The notes beneath the pieces are model-generated. The model saw only the letters and a list, made by a program, of their open reading frames with translations. It did not search any database and was not told the DNA's origin. 64,000 bases of DNA from Patiria miniata (lineage: Eukaryota; Echinodermata; Asteroidea; Valvatida; Asterinidae): NCBI RefSeq assembly GCF_015706575.1, contig NW_024037056.1:10429176-10493175 (forward strand), in the 5' to 3' direction. Position 1 is the first letter of the stretch. Every line of letters begins with the position of its first letter. The translations under genes and the position numbers were made by a program. Below, in pieces: positions 28,801 through 38,100 of the stretch.

Positions 28801-29097
28801 TGATGTTGTATAACTTACAGTGCTCTTCTTATCAGGGTTCGACTGTATATTGTTCAAAAGTTTGTGTACAATGTACCGGTACAGCGTGCGACCCCCCCCC
28901 CCCCCCTGCATGTTCTATCTTTTCAAGTTTTCTCGAAATTAAATTTGTTATCCCACTCGCGCTCGTGGAACAATGTATTGCGTTTGTATTATAACTGTAG
29001 GAAACAGGCAAACTATATTATTACGTGTTCAACTCGCGCCAACTACACGTTATATACATGTATACATTGTACCTGTACCGGTTCTTGTACTACACAC

Positions 29098-29129
<32 letters not shown>

Positions 29130-32100
29130 ACTTTATTAAAATCCAAAACTGGAAATTACATGTTGTCATCTCTCATTAAAAATATAAAAAATTCAAAATA
29201 CGCTACAATATTTAGGAAATAAATACACAATCACATCAAAACATTACAATTGCACACAGTATAAAGTCACTAATAATTTTAGAGCGTAAAAAAGCACAAG
29301 TGAAATTAATGCATGTGTATATATCATTAACGTACCGTACATGTACGTTATGTTGGTTGCAATTCTGGTGAACAAAGCATTCATTATCATACAAAGTGTC
29401 TATTTTCCAATTTCAAATGCTACGTTTCCACAATTTAACAAATTGTACATTCATGTACAAGGTTCTATACATGTACATGTGTACATGCTTGCTTGCAAGG
29501 CACATCTGAACAGTCACTGTTCAGACCGAAGTAACGATACGTACAAATCCAGCACATTACAATATCTGTTATTTGTATACACCCCCCCCCCCATGACCTT
29601 GCCCAGTTTATTCAGTGAACTTTAGCAGTTCTAACGAAAAAAAAACCAATCGATCACGTCATGATTTTTTAGTTTTCACTGATTTCTGTTGACGGTATTT
29701 CACGCAAGCACACAGCTCCTGCGAGCCGATTATTGATTCCTGATAATATTAATAGTCTGGTATTAATTAGTCTGGCCGACAGGTGCAAATTATTACATGA
29801 TGTGTACATGACACATGTACCGGTATGCCTTAGTTCACGCTGTAGAATTTACAATAGTATAATGAATGGTATTTTATTATGGCACCTGGATAATGTGGTG
29901 TGCATACATTAAAGAGGTTGTGGAATGCTTGAGGACATTTCCGTCATTTTTCGGGTATATGTAGCCTAAGGTGTGATGAAATAAAAACGACTATTGTTTC
30001 TGTCATAAAATGAGTACAAAAGGTACCTTTGAGAGCTGTTTTTCAAGTCCTGTCATGCCTGTTTCGACCCGAACGTGCAATTTGTGTAAAAGTCGTCGTT
30101 GCGGGCAGCAAACAAAACACAGTAAATCGTGACGTAATAAACAGGACTCCCGATGCAGAGTAGCATAAACGAGTCCTGTTTATTACGTCACGATTTACTG
30201 TGTTTTGTTTGCTGCCCGCAACGACGACTTTTACACAAATTGCACGTTCGGGTCGAAACAGGATCTGCAAAACAGCTCTCAAAAGTACCCTTTGTACTCA
30301 TTTCATGACAGAAACAATGGTCGTTTTTATTTCATCACACCTTAGGCTACATATACCCAAAAAAATGACGGAAATGTCTTCGAGCATTCCACAACCTCTT
30401 TAATTAAATGTGTCTAAATGCACCCTGCAACTTGTGCAATGTAATTGTATGCGTACATGTACATTGTACATCTGTCTAGTTCCTTCCCCCACCCCACCCC
30501 TCCCATCTCACCACCATACATGTAGGTTCCCCAAGGTTTTAAATGTACGTCACAATTTGGTCGCATTTTCTTATCCAAAGAGTTTGGATTAATTCACATA
30601 AATAGATACCGGTACATTGTACATGTATACGGTGCATTTGTGAATGTGACGGGACAGCAAGCTGTCTGGGCATAATGTCTGGTCCCTTGACTATTGCAAA
30701 TGCTATTAGCGTGCTAGGGCAACAGGTTATGTGTCTTAATTCACATTTTCTTGGCATTGAATGTTCAGGGACTCAAACACTGTCAACATTTTCTGTACAT
30801 ACAACATGTACCGTAGGTACATGTAGTATGTGTACGGTACCTATGGTGGATTATTGGATTTAAGCGATGGTGGGGTTATTTGTTCCCCTAGGGTGGGGAT
30901 AGGCTGTGACAATCCCCACCGGTCAATGTTGGGATGCCCGGAGAAGGGATGCATCATGTAATCGCATAAAAGTTTGTGCAAATCCGTTTTTTTTATACAC
31001 TTTTTCAAAGCATTTTATAAAAACACTGCCCCCTCCCTACACAAAAAATATGCAAAATGTACCAATACGGTAATTGTAACATCAAATTAAACAATCGCTT
31101 GCAAAGTTATACACCATAAAATTTTTGTTGTTTTAAACCAAATATTTATAGGCCAAAAAAAAAAACGCATTTAAATTAGTCCATACAGAAAGTGGACTTT
31201 ATTTGCGCCACAAGAATTTCCGCACATATGTATAGAATTTTGGGCTACATTGTATATAACAGATTTCCACATGTTTGCCATATGGAACTGGGTTTGTTAG
31301 ACCGTGACTCACTATAGAGTTTATTTGTCATCGTTTATTTTATCTGGAATACCTTTCACTTTCAAATTATGCATATTTTTGGACCAGATGTGTTGGGAAT
31401 TAAATAAATTACTGGAATTTCGCAGGTCAAATAAAAGTTGAAGGCCAAAAGTTGTGAATGACTAGTGGGATATTAAATTAATATCAAATATTGTGATCTG
31501 AAATGCATACTTTTTGTGCATGCAATGTTTCTTTGAAAAAGTTGACAATTTAATTGCTCAAATTTAATTTGGGGGAGTGCAGCCTTGTGACTAAGGTTCG
31601 TGACTTATGATCAGAGGGTCAGGGGTTCAAATCCAGCTGCTGGCCACATGTTGTGTCCTTGGGCAAGCCACTTCACCCCTTTTGCCTCTCTCCACCCAGG
31701 AGTATAAATGGGTACCGGTGTCACATGAAAATCCGACTCCTATGAAAATCGGACCCCTATTTCCCTATTATTGGTTGATCCCTCGCACGTGACAGATCAC
31801 TCTCCCGAAACGATCCTAAAAATAGCATAGTATCGTACTCACGTGTGCGCAGTACTACCAATGAGTCCACATTTCATGGAGTCGGATATTCACGCTACAC
31901 CAGCACTAGCTGGGGAGTAACCTGTGTTGGACTAGCATCCCATCCAGGGGGAATAGAAATATCCTCAGTCGTTTCATGCTACTGAAACCGGAGACAAACC
32001 GGCCTGATAGACCACATTGGCTCGTGACAGACTTTACTTACTCAATTTACTGAAACTAAAAAGTGCCCTCCTGTTTTGTCCGCCAAATCTTAAAACGGCT

Positions 32101-35100
32101 AATAAATTAGTAATAAAATTAGCTGTAAAACAAACTCCCGAAACCCACATTTTTACCTTCTTCATAAGTTTGAGTTGATCTATCCATAACGTACACGATA
32201 CTGGACACACTGGCATCTTTGAACGGTATGCAGTCGTTCTCTGAGTGGCACCTTCCGTGGAAACAGTTCTGGTCCACGATCCACGCCAAGTCACAGTTCT
32301 TCTTCATGCAGCAGGTCTCGGCGCAGCCTGTGGCCGACGTGGCGTGCTGTAGCTTGAGCTGGTCGTCTGGAACAGTAGGGAGATATCCGACGAAGGGTTC
32401 GCCTGTCGTGCAGGCTGCATCAACAAGGCCTGTGAATGAAAACAAAAAGAACAAGAGTGAGTGCACAATAAGCTCTGGCTGTGTTAGACTCAAGCGAGGC
32501 TGACGTTGCATAAAAGTCTTGCATAAAATCGATACAAATTATCTCTACCTACATGTAGCTGCTTAAGCACAAAATTTGCGTAAGCACAAAAACGTCTTGC
32601 TTAATAAAATCAGGTTACCGGCCAAAACTCCATGCGATTGTTATGCTAAGTAAACAACAGCTACATGTAAATACCAGTCACAAGCAATGTACATCACATG
32701 GAGTTTTGGCCGGTAACCTTATTTTACTAAGCAATGTTTTTTCGTGCTTAAGCAAATTTTCTGCTTAAGCAGCTCTATGAAATTGGGCCCTGGAGCTTAA
32801 AAATGTGATGCCCAAAAGTGCAGTGCCGATGGCACATATGGAACACCATACTTTTGGTCAATTTTATGGACAGACAGACAGACAGGCCACCAAGTGACAG
32901 GTAAAAGCTCCAGTCAGAGCTTAAAAACAAGACAAGACAAGCCTAGTAAAGACACAAAATTCTTCTCAATTGATTTCAGAATACTCACAATTTTTTACCA
33001 ATTAGTCTGATAGTACATGTTTGTAAAAGTACCACTTCACGTGACCTCAAATGTCATCTACATATGGGCAATTCCACGGTTACTCACGTTACCTTTTTGA
33101 TGTACTTTTGAGTTTCCTTGGGCTGTAATTACCTTACTGAAAAGGTTTGATAACTGTTATCCCCATGGTAGATAGAATAGACCTAGGCCTACCTAAGCAC
33201 CAAAGATGACATCCAGAAAAATCGGTTACACACGTTATGAAAATGTAACGTGAGTAACCGATTTTATATACTCTTTTATATCAACTGGCTCCTTTTGACA
33301 ATCCAAATGTAAACATACCCGGTACGTACTACCGGTCTGTCATTTGTACTTGTATGTATTATACATTAAAATCTTCAAATGTTTTGGAGGGTTCGCTCAT
33401 GCAATTACTATTATCAGTATTACCAAATTTGAATGGTTTCTGAAGTGTTTAAGACAAGGGAGGTTAATTTGTTTATGTGGATTGAATATATCAATTTTAA
33501 TATCCACACTTAATCCATTACAAGTTGCAGAAAAATACATGGATTAGCATGCAGTTTATTTGCTGGTACATGTACATGCAATGTACGGTACCACTGTGCA
33601 GTAGTAGGCAATTTTAAATTTGTGCTCTATGGTACTGGCAGGGACTGGTGCGTACATACAGATTCATGTAATAATAAATAATAATAATATCGGAATCTTA
33701 TATAGCGCACGTATCTACCAACTATTAGGTACTCAAGGCGCTGGAGATATGTCTATTATTAAAGAAAGGTAAATAAAGTTTATGAGAAATATGAGACCCA
33801 TTATGTAGCACCTTCTAAGGGTTTACAAGGTGCTGCGGCGCATAATGCAACCACTGCCAGAAACACCGGGGCAAACCCCTTCTTAGCGATAAGTGTTACT
33901 GGGTTCTTTAACGTGCATTACACAACACACGGGGCCTACGGCTTTACGGCCCATCCGAAGGACGAAGCAATAATGGTGAAGTGCCTTGCTCAAGAGCACA
34001 AGCACCATGTTCCGGTACACGCATGTACGTAAACACATCTGTCTGGCATCATATGTACCGGTAAAATACAAGTTTGAAGAGTGTTTCTACTTTTTTTTTC
34101 TGTACGAATAATAATTAATAATAACTGTGCTTATATAGCGCTTTCCATCTTATCAACAATCTCAAAGCACTTTACAATTATTACCCCATTCATCAGGCCA
34201 TGGGACCACGCGGCAGCCGATATCAGCGCTCAATCGGTCCTCTACCCTCACAGGTACCCATTCATACTCCTGGGTGGAGAGAGGCAATTGTAGTTAAGTG
34301 TCTTGCCCAAGGGCACAAACACCATATTCCTGGCCGGGTTCGAACCCACGCACCTTTCGTACATGAGTCAAACGCCGTAACCACTGGACCATATGGCATT
34401 CTACACATTTTGTTTGAACCAAACAATACAAGCCCAGTAAAGCTGGTCCCAAAGCTCACAGAATGCTACGCAATTGTTTCGAAATGGCTACTCACTGGAA
34501 GTGTCATTCTGCCCCTGGGATTATCTGCCACAGAAGTCGTTTTACAGATATTTCAATTGTGGCAGATAATCAGAATGAGGCAGAATGGCATGGAAACAAA
34601 GCAAGCAAGCGAGAGACAATTAAGCATGCAGGGTGGAAAGAACAACACAAGAAGGTATAGAAGGAATTCCCAGTAGGCGAACAAAGGAAGCAGAGAACAA
34701 GGGGGAGGGTAGGGGTGTGTTAACAGGGGGTAAGGCAAGGGGAGAATTAGGAACAAAGGAGCGTGGCAGTGGGTAAAGATCAAACGTCATGATCAATGTT
34801 CTTCATCATCACGATGTATAGTTCAATGGCAACTTTTCATATCCTTTCAAATGAAAGCCTTTGTAATGTGCAGCAGACATGGTAGACCATTGTACACAAA
34901 CTCTGTAGAATTTAGTAACACGTGTACATGTGTGTAACCCGTAGCTGAAACCTGTAACAGCCCAAACTTCTCAGAAATCCATAACCTTGGTGTTTTGCAT
35001 TAAATTTTAAGAATTTGATGAAGGGCCAAGAAATAACATGATGCTTGATGAACTAAGTAGGCCTATACTGTGCAAATATGCTTGCAGGTACAATGTACAG

Positions 35101-38100
35101 TTAACTGGCATGTACATGTACATGTATCATTGCCTAAGTTTATGTTGTTTTATATGTCTTTGATAATTTCATCAATTGGTCTCAAGTCAAAAGGCCACGT
35201 GAAACATAACAGTTTACTTCATACATGGTTGCACTGCATTGCAAACCTCATACATCTACACTCTGTTGCATTCAAATTGAAAGCGACTTAATTTATTTCT
35301 TGCATAATAAGTTACATATAAGCCTTATAAATCTTTGTGACTTATTGTCCTGAATCGCATTGGGTGCTACATGTATGTATACATTTGTGTACATGTCCAC
35401 ATACAATGTACATTGTACATGTATGCGCCCATGCAGTCAACAATTGTTGACAATTGTACATTTTTGTACATGTACCATAATGCACAATGTTGGATTTTGA
35501 AGGAGTTTGAAGGATTCAGGTGGTTTCCTTGCAATTACCGGTATGCAAATACTTCGGTTCCTTCATTTATGCACATACATGTATACAGGTACAATGAACA
35601 TGAACATGTACATGTATACATGCACATCTATCTTAGATCTACCGGTACATGGACTATAATGTACATGTTGTACATGTACCGGTACATGTACTGTCTGGCA
35701 CATGTACTGTACATGTATGCCAGGTCAACTAAAATCCTGCAACATAGGTCATATTCCATTTTCGGCATCTACAGTTAATCATTGAGTTTATCCAGTAAGA
35801 GCCAGGCAGACAGATTAAGCATTAACCATTGATGGCCCTACAATGAACAGTTGGAGTGACATGCTGACAAGTGAATAAAGTGTTTCCAAAAGCTTCATGG
35901 TTGAAATGATGGCAGGCCCAGTGATATCCCAGTACACTATCGTCTCTCCTAATCCATGTTGAAATCAACGCGGCTGCACAGTAAGCGGAACCAGGGCCCA
36001 GTTTCACGGCGCTGCGCAGCACAAAAATTTGCTTAGCACAAAAAAGTCTGGCTTATAAAAGCAGGTTACCAGCCAAAACTCAATGTGATTTTCATGCTAA
36101 GCAAACAACAGCTGAATACTAATCACAAGCAATATACATCACATGGAGTTTTGGCTGGTAACCTGCTTTTATATTAAGCCAGACTTTTTTGTGCTAAGCA
36201 AATTTTTGTGCTTAGCAGTGCCGTGAAATTGGCCCCTGGCAGGTCTAGAACATGGGTCAGTAAGATTCTTTAGCTTTTTGAAAAAATCTTCCCTGAGTTC
36301 CCAACTGTGCAAAACAGAATAACACATTTATTTGGATTTAAGATTTCCGAGGGTCATCAAACCCCATGTGAAGTAATAGTGGCTGGGCTCTACCTTCCTC
36401 AATGCTACAAAATCCTCCACTGGGCATGAAACCTACCAAGTTTCAAAGGGAATCAAGCCCCATGTACCTTCCTCAATCCTCAAAAATCCTCCCAAAAAAA
36501 ACCGCATGGATTTTAAATGATGTAGGCGGGTCAGGGTTACTGGAAAACCTTGATTGATTGATTGACAAAATACCAGCAAAAAACTTACTGGTACTCACTG
36601 TTCGTTGTACATGTACATGTAGTGTGTCTGCTGTATTTTTCAACCAGCAACAAATTTTTCAGGTGAGATCTATCAAATTTAGTGCCGACTGCCGGTCCTT
36701 CAATGCAGGAAAATCAGTGTTGCATACAATGTACATGTATATATCCTCTGCAGGACATGAACTCTTACAGACCAAGCATCGGTACATATACATGTACATG
36801 TATGTATGTAGCCTTTTTTTTAACTGACATGATTGAAATAAATTGTTCAATTTGGTGGCTTTCTTTGAAATGTTAACACTCCTATGCAAACATACATTCT
36901 GTGCCAACTTGTCCTTTCAGTCAAACTCAATCAATGGCTACTATATTTTGCCGTTTTCGAAAAAATAATCCCATCCCAAAGTGCTTAAAGGGAATGTACA
37001 TGTACATCATTGGCGTTTGCTGTAATTTTCAGAAATGAACTTTTTGAGGTGTTAGCATTTTAGATGAAATATTGTTAAACTGACGTGTCTGAAGTTTTGT
37101 GTTCGAAAACGCTGGAAAAACCAAGAAAAACAAAAATGTTCAAATAGTCTGGTTCCCTGACTCCACTAAAGATGAAATGGATCAATTTACAGATGCCGGA
37201 AAATTGTAAGGTAAGGGAACCAGTCTAGCTGGCCTGCCTGCACCCGTTCATGAACATGTAACCAATAGCAAACAAAATTTGGACTGAAAAAAAGGTACAT
37301 TTGGAGCAGTAGTTGAAAAATAGTTAGGTTTTCCAACGGTGGTCGGCCGACCACTGTTGGAAATTTACACAAAAATACCACTTTTCTTGAAAATGACTTC
37401 ACACCAGGTGCCATAATTTTACAGGATGCTTTAGACTGTCATTTACCAACATCCTAGTAAGGTATTTCGTACAAACTTGGTAGTTTTGTTTTTCGATGTT
37501 TGCAAATGTTGTATATTCCCTTTAAAAGTTTCCTGAGTAAAGTACAACTGTAGGTAACCTTCATTTGAACACAAAATTGTGCAGGATTGAGAACGGTTCC
37601 TAGCAAAAAGGGCCTAGGGGTTAGGGTTAAGGCAGTAGAGTCCCGCGGCTGTTACTTTTACAGAGGGAAACATGGGGGATTCAGGTTTAAGCCCTTGGCA
37701 ACAAAATGCTTTCAAACGTACATGTAGTTAGGGTCAACCATAAGCTTTATCGCAAATACCGCTTGGGTGAATTTTCACTGTGGATAATAAGTATTGTGGG
37801 AAGAGAAAAGGCACAGATATTGCCTCGTTTTTCTTCCCACAGTACAGATCTTTGTAGCTATACATATATGCGATAAGGTCGGATTATTATGGAATATAGC
37901 CGTTGGGCGCGATCGGCGAACCTGTGGTGACTGCTCTATGTTCCAACACCCCTATGTCCCGACAACCCGCACATAAGATTGTGTAACTCCCGGTTAGGGT
38001 TAGGGTTAGGGATAGGAATATGTGCAGTCGGAACATAGGGGTGTTGGAACATAGGTGTGTAACCGAACCTGCGCGATCAGTCGATCATGAAGCCATCGGT

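Noticed and set aside
32430-32511. Signal peptide LLFFLFSFTG directly before the MANSC module
   Set aside because: It is the polypyrimidine tract of the splice acceptor (TTCATTCACAG) read as protein. The phase points to exon 39386-39638 as the true N-terminus.
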